From Planctomycetota bacterium (lineage in GTDB: Bacteria > Planctomycetota > B15-G4), in NCBI GenBank assembly GCA_029259715.1, contig JAJDEP010000003.1, positions 551,370 through 615,369 of the forward strand: a stretch of DNA of 64,000 nucleotides, written 5' to 3'. The position numbers were made by a program, and so were the translations under genes. Below the pieces are notes generated by a model. The model saw only the letters and a list, made by a program, of their open reading frames with translations. It did not search any database and had not been told where the DNA came from. Shown in pieces: positions 37,385 through 45,851 of this stretch. Each line of letters starts with the position of its first letter. Position 1 is the first letter of the stretch.

Positions 37385-38361
37385 CTCACGGGCTCCTCGA
37401 GGGCGGAGCGCGACGGCGGCGCCGCGCTCGGCGGCGACGGCAGCGCCGCGGACTCGTCGGCGTGGGACGGGCGGTCCACGCGGCGGAGGCCCGTCGGCAA
37501 CTGCGCCGACTCGCCTCCCATCCACGCCACCAGCCGCTCGACGAACACGTCCCGCGGCACCGAGGCCGGCAGGATGTGGGTCGCCCCCGCCTGGACTTCC
37601 AGGCTCACGGGCGCGGCGTGGGCCCGCTCGAGCATGGCGATGACACCGGCGTTGTCGACGATGGTGTCGCCCGCGGCGAGCAGCACGAGCAGGGGCGTGC
37701 GCAGCGACTTCAGCTGACGGCGGCAGTGCCCGATCATGAGGAACATCTGCACCAGGAAGCGCGCGGTGACCTTGCGCGTGCGCAGCGGATCGGACGCCAG
37801 GAACGCGCGCCACGCCGGCCGGTCGGTGAGCTGCTCGGGTCCGAAGGGCAGGTTGTAGAGCTTGCGGGGCTTGGTCACGCTGCGCTTCATCAGCCGCAAC
37901 CGACGCCGCAGCGGCAAGGTGATGTGGGTCGCGAAACCCGGCGAGGACATGATCACGCTCGCGTAGTGGTCGGGCCGGGCCGCCGCCGCTGCCGTGCAGA
38001 ACACGCCGCCCAGCGAGACGCCGTACAGGTGCAACGGCCGGCCGGGATGGCGGGCCCGCACCTCGTCGGCGATGCGCTCGATGTCGTCGACGGCCGTGCC
38101 CCAGCGCGGCATGTGCCCGCGGTCGCCCTGGCTCAGGCCGCAACCGCGGCGATCGGCGACGTAGGTGGTCACGCCGCGCGCGGCCAGGGCGGCGGCCGTC
38201 TGCCGGTACCAGCCCATGTGGCTCGCGATGCCGTGCACGATGAGCAGCACGGGGCCCGTGCCCGTCCCGTTCTCGTCGCCGGCGCAGCGATGCAGCCCGA
38301 CCGCCAGGGCCAGACCGTCGCCGCTGGGCACGGTCAGCAGCTCGTCCCGGGGCGCGCTCAC
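37381..38361 (-). CDS. Alpha/beta hydrolase (monoacylglycerol lipase-like), second of the operon
   Basis: A 326-residue serine hydrolase. LLIVHGIASHMGWY is the oxyanion loop, VADRRGCGLSQGDRG the following strand, LYGVSLGGVFCTAAA the nucleophile elbow, LLAAGDTIVDN the Asp loop and AGATHILPASV the His. This arrangement is that of the monoacylglycerol lipase/lysophospholipase (Hydrolase_4) group. The last 45 residues are a disordered Pro/Ser/Ala tail. GTG at 38361 overlaps the GH3 stop (GTGA); the stop overlaps the patatin TTG. It is clearly similar to the other hydrolase of this operon (41228-42121), sharing HGI-SHG and GD-IIDNAG-like loops, suggesting duplication. Confidence 0.9.
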   Translation of the reverse strand: MSAPRDELLTVPSGDGLALAVGLHRCAGDENGTGTGPVLLIVHGIASHMGWYRQTAAALAARGVTTYVADRRGCGLSQGDRGHMPRWGTAVDDIERIADEVRARHPGRPLHLYGVSLGGVFCTAAAAARPDHYASVIMSSPGFATHITLPLRRRLRLMKRSVTKPRKLYNLPFGPEQLTDRPAWRAFLASDPLRTRKVTARFLVQMFLMIGHCRRQLKSLRTPLLVLLAAGDTIVDNAGVIAMLERAHAAPVSLEVQAGATHILPASVPRDVFVERLVAWMGGESAQLPTGLRRVDRPSHADESAALPSPPSAAPPSRSALEEPVS

Positions 38362-40067
38362 GGGTCCATCGAGACCTCGGCCTCGACTTCGTGGGCCACG
38401 TCGGGCTGCTCCTCGAGCTCGTGGGTCGAGAGGCACACGGTCTTGGCCTGGAACAGGCGCTTGCCCTCGGCGATGAGCGCCTTCTTCTGGCGGTCGTACC
38501 AGCCGCGCTTCATCACGCGCAGCCGCGGCGCCGCGAGTCGCAGGCTCTTGCGCTTGGCGGCATACTCGATGTTGATCGCCGACAGGTGCCGCTCGAGCGC
38601 GGTGAGCAGGGCGACGCGCCGGTCCTCGGGGATGCCCCCCGCCGCCTCGGCCATGAAGATGTACCGCGCCTGCCGCGTGTCCGCCTCCGCCTTGAAGTGG
38701 TCGATGGACAGGCCCGTCTCCTCGCCGGCCTTGCCGAAGGCCTCGATGATCTGGTTCACGGTCACCTTCTCGCCCGTGATGCTCGTGGCGCCGCGCCCCT
38801 TGCGCTGGAAGGTGATCACCGGCGTCTTGTGGTGGTAGCCCACCACGCGCACGACGTCGTTGATGTCGTAGCGGTAGAGGCCGCCGGTGGTCGTGAAGAA
38901 CACGTAGTAGTCGGCGCCGTCCTGCAGCTCGTCGACCCCGTGGAAGAGCCACTTCTCGGGGCTGTCGGGGTCGCTCTCGAGGTCGTCCACCGCCACGAAC
39001 TCGTACACGTTGGTGCCCACGGTGAGCACGCCGCCCGAGCCGTCGTCGCTGAGCGGGATGCTGCCCCGGGCCTCCGACGAGAGGTAACCCCAGTCGCGCA
39101 CCGGCGCGAAGGCCCGGCCGTCGGGGCCGAACCACTCGGGGAAGCGCAGCAGGTAGTTGCCCACGGTGCCGCCCTTCCAGCAGCCGATGAGCGCGAGGTC
39201 GGGCCAGTAGTCGACGGGCAAGAGGCGCCCGTCACGCCGGGCGCGGGCCGCCTCCAATGTCTTGGCCCAGCCCGGGCGCGGCTTGCACAGCGGCTCGACC
39301 TGGGCCCGGATGGCGGGGTTGAGCATGAAGCGGCGGCTCAGCGTCCCGTCGGACAGGTCGCGCAGCAGGTCGTCGGCGAAGCGGTCCGCCATCTCGCACA
39401 TCTTCATGATCGACGACGGGTTGGCCGACGCCACCATGGTGATGGGCATCTGCAACCCGAGGCGCATGAGCACGTAGTACTTGGCCTCGTACTCCTCGAT
39501 CTCGAACACGTCGTAGGGCGCGGCGTAGGTGCCGCGGATGACGGCGGGCATGTTCTTGTAGATGTGGCCGCTGGTCGAGCCGTAGGGGATGCCGCTCGGC
39601 GTATGGCCCTCCACCGCGGGCGAGACCAGGCTCAGCATCTTGCCCTTGAAGATGCGGCTGTGCTCCTTCTTTGCGTGATAGAACCACGTGCGCATCTGGT
39701 CGGAGTGGTCGCGCCCCTGGCAGGTCGGCGTGACCGGGACGTACTTGGCGTCACCCGTCGTGCCCGACGTGCGCGCGAACATGACCGGGTCCTCGGCGGT
39801 GAAGACGTTCTTGCTCCCCCGCGTGACGCGCTCCATGTCCGCCTTGATGTCCTCGTAGGTCGTGATGGGCACGGCGGCGCGGTACTCGGGCAGCGACTTG
39901 ATCGCGGCGAACCCGTGCTTGCGCCCGTACTCGGTGTCCTTGTTGCGCTCGAGGATCTCGGCCAGCTTGCGCTGCTGCGACGCCACCGGATCGCGCGTGG
40001 CGACCTCAAAGCGACGCGCTGAGGCCCTTCCGGCCAGTGACATGAGCAGTGATGCGGCCAGCGACAT
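38358..40067 (-). CDS. GH3-family acyl-adenylating enzyme
   Basis: A 569-residue member of the GH3 branch of ANL-type adenylating enzymes, best known from plants where GH3 proteins conjugate hormones such as auxin and jasmonate to amino acids. Visible motifs are the ATP phosphate loop FARTSGTTGDAKYVPVT, the segment YGSTSGHIYKNMP, FPEWFGPDGRAFAPVRDWGYLSSEARGSIPL, and YYVFFTTTGGLYRYDINDVVRVVGYH. The substrates of bacterial GH3 proteins are mostly unknown. The ATG at 40067 directly abuts the epimerase-like gene's stop (0 bp). In context it could activate a carboxylate and join it to an amine supplied by its neighbours. Confidence 0.92.
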   Translation of the reverse strand: MSLAASLLMSLAGRASARRFEVATRDPVASQQRKLAEILERNKDTEYGRKHGFAAIKSLPEYRAAVPITTYEDIKADMERVTRGSKNVFTAEDPVMFARTSGTTGDAKYVPVTPTCQGRDHSDQMRTWFYHAKKEHSRIFKGKMLSLVSPAVEGHTPSGIPYGSTSGHIYKNMPAVIRGTYAAPYDVFEIEEYEAKYYVLMRLGLQMPITMVASANPSSIMKMCEMADRFADDLLRDLSDGTLSRRFMLNPAIRAQVEPLCKPRPGWAKTLEAARARRDGRLLPVDYWPDLALIGCWKGGTVGNYLLRFPEWFGPDGRAFAPVRDWGYLSSEARGSIPLSDDGSGGVLTVGTNVYEFVAVDDLESDPDSPEKWLFHGVDELQDGADYYVFFTTTGGLYRYDINDVVRVVGYHHKTPVITFQRKGRGATSITGEKVTVNQIIEAFGKAGEETGLSIDHFKAEADTRQARYIFMAEAAGGIPEDRRVALLTALERHLSAINIEYAAKRKSLRLAAPRLRVMKRGWYDRQKKALIAEGKRLFQAKTVCLSTHELEEQPDVAHEVEAEVSMDP

Positions 40068-41234
40068 TCAGACTTCCCCCGTCGCGCTCCCCGGGCGGCA
40101 CGTCTCGCCCGACGGCGACACCACCCATTGGGCCATGCGAGCGGCATCGACGTCGACCCCGAGGCCGGGACCGGTCAGGGCCGGCGCCCGTCCTCCCGGC
40201 GCGATGGTCACATCCGGGTCGGCGATGTCGCCCTCGAGCAGCAAGGTGCCGTAGGACCCCTCGTGGAAGAGGACATCGGCGCTGCGGGTCGCGAAGTGAC
40301 GGCCCGCGGCCGAGAGCAGGGCCGTCTCGCCGACCTGGGCCCCGAGCTGGCAGCCGATGCCGGCGGCCTGGCCCAGGTCCCGCAGGCGGGCGGCCCCGAT
40401 CATGCCCCCGCACTTGGAGATGCGGATGTTGAAGGCGTGGCACGCGCGGGCCGCGATGAGCCGCTCGGCGTCGACGCCGCTGGCGAGGGACTCATCGACG
40501 ATGATGGGCACCGGGCTGCGCGCGGTGAGCCAGGCCAGGCCCTCGACGTCGTCGGCGGGCAGCGGCTGCTCGACGCTCTCGAGCTCGAGGGGAGCCAGGG
40601 CCTCGATGCGCCGCAGCGCCTGCTCGGCATGCCACGCACAGTTGGCGTCGATGCGCAGACCGCACTCGGGGCCGAGCTGCTCGCGGGCCTCACGCAGGAC
40701 GGCCTGGTCGGCGACCGCGTTGCTCCCGACCTTCACCTTGACCCGGTCGAAGCCGAAGGCCTTCATCCCGGCGATGACGGCGGCGGTGCTCTTCACGTCG
40801 CCCGACGAGACGACGCCGCTGTAGGCCACCTCGGCGTGGAGCGGCGGCCCGATCACGTCGCCGGCGGAGCGCTCCCAGACCCGGCCCGCCAGGTCGAGCA
40901 CGGCCAGCTCGAAGCCGCAGAACGCCGCGTGCCGATCCCGGGGCAGGTCCGCGAGGCGCGCCCCGAGGGCCGCCACCACCCCGTCGAAGCTCTCGAACCC
41001 GTTGCTCACGAAGTCCGGGGCGAATTCTGTGTCGACGGCCGCGCGCACCGAGTCCGGCGTCTCGTCGGTGACGTAGCTGCGGGGCACCGACTCGCCCCAG
41101 CCCGTGCGCCCCTCGGTGTCGGTCACCCGCACCAGCACGTTGTGGCTCTCGGCCCGCGACGCCAGGGCATGGCGGAAGGTGAAATTGAAGGGGATCTTCA
41201 GCTCGAAGACTTCGACCTGGGCCAGGGTCAGCAT
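40068..41234 (-). CDS. Enolase-superfamily enzyme, dipeptide epimerase/muconate-lactonizing subgroup
   Basis: A 388-residue enzyme. The N-terminal capping domain starts with FELKIPFNFTFRHALASRAESHNVLVRV, and the barrel carries KVKVG (the KxK general base pair), RIDANCAW (first metal Asp), VEQPL (Glu), IIVDES (Asp/Glu) and RISKCGG (second base Lys). This arrangement is that of the L-Ala-D/L-Glu epimerase / N-acylamino-acid racemase / o-succinylbenzoate synthase group; which reaction applies cannot be told. With a GH3 ligase next door, an amino-acid or acyl-amino-acid substrate is a reasonable guess. The ATG at 41234 overlaps the upstream hydrolase by 7 bp. Confidence 0.88.
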   Translation of the reverse strand: MLTLAQVEVFELKIPFNFTFRHALASRAESHNVLVRVTDTEGRTGWGESVPRSYVTDETPDSVRAAVDTEFAPDFVSNGFESFDGVVAALGARLADLPRDRHAAFCGFELAVLDLAGRVWERSAGDVIGPPLHAEVAYSGVVSSGDVKSTAAVIAGMKAFGFDRVKVKVGSNAVADQAVLREAREQLGPECGLRIDANCAWHAEQALRRIEALAPLELESVEQPLPADDVEGLAWLTARSPVPIIVDESLASGVDAERLIAARACHAFNIRISKCGGMIGAARLRDLGQAAGIGCQLGAQVGETALLSAAGRHFATRSADVLFHEGSYGTLLLEGDIADPDVTIAPGGRAPALTGPGLGVDVDAARMAQWVVSPSGETCRPGSATGEV

Positions 41235-42121
41235 GCGGGCCCCTCGAGGAACGCCATGATGTCGTCCACCATGAGTTCGCGCTGCTCGAGCTGGATCGAG
41301 TGGGTCGCGTCGTCGTAGTCGTGACGGTGCAGCAAGCCCCGGGGCAAGGACTGCAACAGCTCCGACGTGCCCGCGTTGTCGATGATGCGATCGCCTCCGG
41401 CCAGGAAGAGTAGCACCGGCACCGTACACCCCGGAAGGCCGCTGGCCACGCGCCGGTCCAATGCGCGACCCGCCATCAGGAACCGCGCCGTCACGTCGTG
41501 CAAGCGCCAGTCGTCGTCGCGAATGAAGGCGAGCAGCTCGGGATCGGTGGTGAACATCTCGGGTTCGATGGGCAGCGCGATGCGCGCTCGGCCGCCGAAG
41601 GCCAGGCTCGTCAGCAGCTTGAGCTTGGAGGGCATGGCCAGGTCGACCCGCGGCACGAGACCCGGCGTCACCAACACCAGCGCCTGGGTGCGCTCGGGCT
41701 CCGCCAACGCGGCGGCCAGCGCCAGCTTGCCGCCCCACGACAGGCCGGTGAGCACCAGCGACGGGTCGCCGAGCGACGCCCGGAAGGCGGCCACGTCGGC
41801 GAGCAGCTCGTCGGCGTCGCGCGCGTCACCGGCGTCGACGTCGCGGTTGAGGCCCGACCCGCGCCGGTCGAGCAGGTAGGTCGTGACGCCCCGCGCCGCG
41901 AGGTCGTGGGCCGCCGGCAGGAACCAGGTGCCGTGGCTCTCGATGCCGTGCAGATAGAGCAGCGTCCGCCCGGCCGGTGTCTTGGCCGGTGTCTCGCCCG
42001 GCCGCCCCGTCGGGGACACCACGCGGTAGCGCAGCGCGCGCCCCCCGGCTCCGCGAAAGCTCGCGACGACGCCGGGCCCCGGCGTCCCGGGCGGCAGGCG
42101 CGCCTGCGGTGACGGGTTCAC
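41228..42121 (-). CDS. Alpha/beta hydrolase (monoacylglycerol lipase-like), first of the operon
   Basis: A 297-residue hydrolase beginning at a GTG. TLLYLHGIESHGTWFLPAA is the oxyanion loop, LLDRRGSGLNRDV follows, LTGLSWGGKLALAAAL carries the nucleophile, FLAGGDRIIDNAGTS the acid and DDATHSIQLEQRELM the His. It parallels the other hydrolase of the operon in nearly every motif. It begins 10 bp after the ATPase stop and its own stop lies inside the next gene's start region, fixing it as second gene of the operon. Probably a cytoplasmic esterase, thioesterase or amidase acting on an acyl intermediate; inference. Confidence 0.9.
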   Translation of the reverse strand: MNPSPQARLPPGTPGPGVVASFRGAGGRALRYRVVSPTGRPGETPAKTPAGRTLLYLHGIESHGTWFLPAAHDLAARGVTTYLLDRRGSGLNRDVDAGDARDADELLADVAAFRASLGDPSLVLTGLSWGGKLALAAALAEPERTQALVLVTPGLVPRVDLAMPSKLKLLTSLAFGGRARIALPIEPEMFTTDPELLAFIRDDDWRLHDVTARFLMAGRALDRRVASGLPGCTVPVLLFLAGGDRIIDNAGTSELLQSLPRGLLHRHDYDDATHSIQLEQRELMVDDIMAFLEGPAC

Positions 42122-42131
42122 GCCGCAGGAC

Positions 42132-42902
42132 TCACGATCCGGGGGGCAACATCGGCAGCAGCTTCCGCGCGATCGCCGTGATCTGTTTGCTGAAGGCGTG
42201 CTCGGGGAAGCGCGAGACGAACAGGCCCTCGCTGCCGAGCACCGCCATGTCCTCTTCGAAGGGCAGCACCCCCACCACCTCGTAGCCGAAGGCTTCCTCG
42301 AGCTTGGCCTGGATCGTGCCCGGATCGAGAGCCCGCACGACCTTGTTGGCGAGCACGCACACCCGCGGCACCCGCAGGCGCTTGGACAGCTCGACCATCA
42401 CCGCCGTGCCGTGGTAATCCTGCCGATCGGGGCGCACCACCAGCACCAGCGTGTCGGAGACGGCCGTGGTCAGCATGGTCTCCTTGTTGAAGCCCGGGTG
42501 GGTGTCGATGAAGAGCACGTCGAGCTCGAGCCGGTCCTGGAGCGTCGCGAACTGCTCGTTGAGCCGGGTCACGTCGTAGCCCTCGGCCAGCACCTTCGAG
42601 ATCGACTCGATGTTCATGCTCGAGGGCAGCAGGTAGAGCGCCCCCTGCTCGATGCCCAGGCTGGCGGACATGTCGTAGGCCGCCTCCTCCACGTCGCAGC
42701 GCCCGAAGACGAAGTCGGTCAGCGTGAAGGCGACCCGGTCCTTGTCGAGGTTGAACAGCAGGTGCGCGCCCGGCGACTGCAGGTCGGTGTCGAGCACGGC
42801 GACCCGCAAACCCAGCGTGGCCGCGATGCACGCGAGGTTGGCCGACACGTTGCTCTTGCCGGTGCCGCCGCGATAGGAGTGGACGGACAGGACGTGGCTC
42901 AT
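42132..42902 (-). CDS. MinD/ParA-family ATPase with Arg-type deviant Walker A
   Basis: A 256-residue P-loop ATPase of the SIMIBI class. The deviant Walker A is SYRGGTGKSNVSANLA, where the signature Lys of KGGxGK is Arg11 and the P-loop Lys is Lys16. Switch I is LDTDLQSPGAH (Asp40), Walker B is LFIDTHPGFNKET. It is closest in style to MinD/CpaE-like proteins that use ATP-dependent membrane binding. The last 16 residues (ITAIARKLLPMLPPGS) could be an amphipathic membrane-targeting helix as in MinD. It is the first gene of the six-gene operon; a regulator or positioning factor for the enzymes encoded behind it is a possible role. A flagellar or Tad role is less likely given no such genes here. 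Confidence 0.88.
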   Translation of the reverse strand: MSHVLSVHSYRGGTGKSNVSANLACIAATLGLRVAVLDTDLQSPGAHLLFNLDKDRVAFTLTDFVFGRCDVEEAAYDMSASLGIEQGALYLLPSSMNIESISKVLAEGYDVTRLNEQFATLQDRLELDVLFIDTHPGFNKETMLTTAVSDTLVLVVRPDRQDYHGTAVMVELSKRLRVPRVCVLANKVVRALDPGTIQAKLEEAFGYEVVGVLPFEEDMAVLGSEGLFVSRFPEHAFSKQITAIARKLLPMLPPGS

Positions 42903-42943
42903 GACCGTGCGGTGTTCACCCCTGGTTCAGCTCCCCGAGCGTT

Positions 42944-42973
42944 CCTGCTGCCGTCCACCTTGCTGCCGTCCAC
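42944..42973 (-). repeat. 15-bp tandem repeat in the operon leader
   Basis: CCTGCTGCCGTCCAC (42944-42958) is followed directly by CTTGCTGCCGTCCAC (42959-42973), one mismatch, between a TACGAT box and the ATPase start. This may be a tandem operator half-site. Confidence 0.6.
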
Positions 42974-42980
42974 GGCGACG

Positions 42981-42986
42981 ATCGTA
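42981..42986 (-). promoter_or_regulatory. Possible -10 box of the six-gene operon
   Basis: TACGAT on the minus strand, 79 nt before the ATPase start codon and just upstream of the tandem repeat. No convincing -35 element is seen. Confidence 0.3.
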
Positions 42987-43051
42987 GCCGCCCGGCACCT
43001 CGAAGGACACGCCCCCGCGGGATCGCCGTCGCGGGCCGTACCGGCCTCGCC

Positions 43052-44737
43052 TCAGGGCGTGACGGCCATGACGGCGTTCGTGCCGGCGTAGCCGTGGGGC
43101 GCCATGATGTCCTGCACCCAGTACTGCAGGTAGATCTCGAAGCCCGACGGGATGCCGATGGGCCACAGGCTCGCCAGGTTGACGATACCGAAGGGGTTGG
43201 ACTGCACGATGACGATGGTCCCCGGCAGGGTGGTCAGGTCGGGCACCAGCGTGCCGCCGAAGAACGGCGAGAAGTAGAGCGGCTCGAGGCCGAGGAACAG
43301 GAACGCCGGCGCGTTGCCCCGCGCCTCGCGCATCTTCACGCGGATGATGTCGCCGCCCACCAGGTCGCCCGAACCCAGCAACTGGGGCACCCCGTTGGTG
43401 CCCGGCAGACCGAACCCGAGATCGGTCCAGGCCCGGCCCAGGCTCTCGATCTTGAACGACAGATCGTCGAGGGCGTTCTGTTCTTCGGTGGTCAGCACGC
43501 CGACCGTCAGGTCGGTGGTCTCGAACGGATCGAGGTCGAGGTCGTAGAGCTCCTCGACGGTGTCGCCGAATTCGTCGACGCGCACGATGACCTTGTGGCG
43601 CTCGTTTCGCGCGGCCCGGTCCCAGCTGGTCTTGGGGCCGAAGCCGTTGGGTTCGAAGATGTCGGCGTAGACCCAGGTCCGCAGCGATTCGCGGGTGGGG
43701 TCGTTGAAGTAGGGCACCAGGCTGACCGAGTCGACGGCCGCCTCACCGTCGCCGCCCGCGATGTCGGTGACCGTGCGGAACAGGTCGACGATGTGCACCA
43801 GCCCGTCGCTCTCGGTGCCCCCCATGACGCCGGGCCCCTGCACGATGAGCGGCACGTTGATGCCGCCCTCGTAGACCGTGGACTTGGCATGGGTCGGGAT
43901 GAAGGGCGCCGTCGACGCGGGCCGGTCGGTGCCGTTGTCGCCCACGAAGATGATGACCGTGTTGGCGGCCACGCCCGGATCCATCGCCGCGATCAGCCGA
44001 CCGATCTCCGTGTCCATGGCCTCGATGGACGCCTTCACGTGATCGACGATGCTGTTCTCCGGCAAGCCGGTCAGGTTGAACGAGTGAAGCCCGGACGGCG
44101 GTGCATGCCACGGGTTGTGCGGCGCATTGAAGGCGGTCCAAAGGAACCAGGGCTCGGGCAGCGTCGTCACCTGGGTGATGGCGTCGTCCACCGTGTCGGT
44201 GGTGGCGTAGGTGGTCGACCAGCCCGGCGTGCCGTTGTCGTTCTTGTAGAAGTTGAAGTAGGTCTCGAACGGATGCGGGGTCGGGATCGTCGCCGGCGCA
44301 CCATAGTGGCTGTCGAAGCCCATCAGGGTCGGGTGATCGAGGGCGCTGATGCTCAGCGAGCCGATGTGCCACTTGCCCAGCGCCACCGACGCATAGCTGC
44401 CGGGCAAGGCGTCGGCCAGGCTCGGCGTGTCGACGTCGAGCTCGTAGGTCTCGCCGTAGTAGCCGATGCCCCGCCCCACCCCCGTGCGGAACGAGTGCTG
44501 CCCGGTGAGGATGGCCGCCCGCGACGCCGAACAGACCGGGTTGGCCCACGCGTTGCGGAACAACATCCCGTTGGCGGCGAGCTGATCGAGGACCGGCGTG
44601 TTGCCCGGGTCGACGTGCTCGCCGTAGGCCGCGAGGCGGTCGACGCCCATGTCGTCCGCGATGATCAGCAGCACGTTGTTCTGCGCCGCGACGGGCACGG
44701 CAAACAGGACGATGGCCAGGAATGCGGCTGAACGCAT
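43052..44737 (-). CDS. Secreted sulfatase (Cys type) with C-terminal beta-sandwich
   Basis: A 561-residue enzyme with a signal peptide (RSAAFLAIVLFAVPVAA). The catalytic domain has VLLIIADDMGVDRLAAYG, the formylglycine motif CSASR (Cys69), VALGKWHIGS, WTAFNAPHNPWHAPP and VIIFVGDNGTDRP, plus STVYEGGINVPLIVQGPG. The C-terminal 110 residues (from about 450) form a beta-rich tail with SGFEIYLQYWVQD near the end, which I associate with extracellular proteins of one planctomycete lineage and which parallels the tail of the beta-helix protein at 34022. The ATG at 44737 has GAGGAGA upstream; the longer open frame beyond it is a shadow of the dehydratase gene. It is probably exported and acts on sulfated polysaccharide. 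Confidence 0.9.
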   Translation of the reverse strand: MRSAAFLAIVLFAVPVAAQNNVLLIIADDMGVDRLAAYGEHVDPGNTPVLDQLAANGMLFRNAWANPVCSASRAAILTGQHSFRTGVGRGIGYYGETYELDVDTPSLADALPGSYASVALGKWHIGSLSISALDHPTLMGFDSHYGAPATIPTPHPFETYFNFYKNDNGTPGWSTTYATTDTVDDAITQVTTLPEPWFLWTAFNAPHNPWHAPPSGLHSFNLTGLPENSIVDHVKASIEAMDTEIGRLIAAMDPGVAANTVIIFVGDNGTDRPASTAPFIPTHAKSTVYEGGINVPLIVQGPGVMGGTESDGLVHIVDLFRTVTDIAGGDGEAAVDSVSLVPYFNDPTRESLRTWVYADIFEPNGFGPKTSWDRAARNERHKVIVRVDEFGDTVEELYDLDLDPFETTDLTVGVLTTEEQNALDDLSFKIESLGRAWTDLGFGLPGTNGVPQLLGSGDLVGGDIIRVKMREARGNAPAFLFLGLEPLYFSPFFGGTLVPDLTTLPGTIVIVQSNPFGIVNLASLWPIGIPSGFEIYLQYWVQDIMAPHGYAGTNAVMAVTP

Positions 44738-44833
44738 GGACGCGTGTCTCCTCGGGGACGGCGGCGCGGCTCGGGGTGCCCTGCCCGGATCGGGGAGCAG
44801 TCGCCGGATCGTCATCCGTGAGTATAGACCGAC

Positions 44834-44861
44834 TTGGCGCGGCTGGGTCGGGGAGTATCCT
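44834..44861 (+). promoter_or_regulatory. Promoter of the first dehydratase, probably leaderless
   Basis: TTGGCG (44834-44839), a 16-bp spacer and TATCCT (44856-44861), ending 8 nt before the ATG at 44870. No Shine-Dalgarno is present. Confidence 0.55.
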
Positions 44862-44869
44862 GCTCCGCC

Positions 44870-45841
44870 ATGATCCCCCTGACCGACATCCGCGCCGCGG
44901 CCGCCGCCCTCGGGGATGCGATCCAGCGCACGCCGCTGCTCACCGCCGCCGGACTCGGGGCCCTGGCCGACGTCGAGCTGCGCATGAAAGCCGAACTGTT
45001 CCAGAAGACCGGCTCGTTCAAGGCCCGCGGCGCCCTCAACAAGGTGCTCAGCCTCGGTGAAGCGGAGCGGGCCCGCGGACTCATCACCGTCTCGGCCGGC
45101 AACCACGCCCAGGCCGTGGCCTGGGCCGCCGCGCGGGTGGGCGTGCCCGCCCTCGTGGTCATGCCCCGCGACGCGCCGGCGCCCAAGCTGGCAGCGGTCG
45201 CCGGCTACGGCGCCGAGGTGATCCTGCACGACGACCGCGCCACCCTCTTCGATCGCCTGTTCGCCGAGTCCGAGCGCACCGGCGCCACCTTCGTGCACCC
45301 CTTCGACGACCCCGTCGTGCTCGCGGGCGCCGGCACCACCGGCCTCGAGATCATGGAGGACAGCCCGGACGCCGACGTCGTCGTGGTGCCCGTGGGCGGC
45401 GGCGGACTGCTCGGCGGCGTGACCAGTGCCGTGAAGGCCATCGCCCCCGCGTGCCGCATCGTCGCCGTCGAGTTGTCCGAGGGCCCGGGCCTGGCGCCCG
45501 CCCTCGCCGCCGGCGAACCGGTGCCCGCCCCGCGCCCGCCCGGCACCGTGGCCGACGGCATGACGCCCCCCTTCGTCGGCGCGCTGCCGCTGTCCATCGC
45601 CCGGGAAGCGGTCGACGACATCGTGGGCGTGAGCGAGGACGAGATCCTCGCCGCCATGGGCCTGCTCATGACCCGGTCCAAGCTGTTCGTGGAAGGCTCG
45701 GGCGCCGCCGCCACCGCCGCCGTGCTGGCCGGACGGGTGGGCGCCGCGCCCGGAGCACGGGTCGTCGCCATCGTCTCGGGCGGGAATTGTGAAGCCGCCG
45801 CGGCGGCCCGCGCCCTCGACACGACCACCACGACGGCCTGA
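44870..45841 (+). CDS. Threonine/serine dehydratase-like PLP enzyme (first of pair)
   Basis: A 323-residue fold-type II PLP enzyme. The cofactor lysine is in KTGSFKARGA, the substrate loop is SAGNHAQAVAWAA, the phosphate-binding glycine loop is PVGGGGLLGGV, and VSGGNCEA closes the site. This set is typical of catabolic threonine ammonia-lyase and serine racemase/dehydratase. No ACT regulatory domain is present, so it is not the feedback-inhibited biosynthetic IlvA. The ATG at 44870 is chosen because a promoter with TATCCT lies right before it and the conserved N-terminus begins there. It is followed after 10 bp by a paralogue. Confidence 0.88.
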   Translation: MIPLTDIRAAAAALGDAIQRTPLLTAAGLGALADVELRMKAELFQKTGSFKARGALNKVLSLGEAERARGLITVSAGNHAQAVAWAAARVGVPALVVMPRDAPAPKLAAVAGYGAEVILHDDRATLFDRLFAESERTGATFVHPFDDPVVLAGAGTTGLEIMEDSPDADVVVVPVGGGGLLGGVTSAVKAIAPACRIVAVELSEGPGLAPALAAGEPVPAPRPPGTVADGMTPPFVGALPLSIAREAVDDIVGVSEDEILAAMGLLMTRSKLFVEGSGAAATAAVLAGRVGAAPGARVVAIVSGGNCEAAAAARALDTTTTTA

Positions 45842-45851
45842 CACTGCCCCC

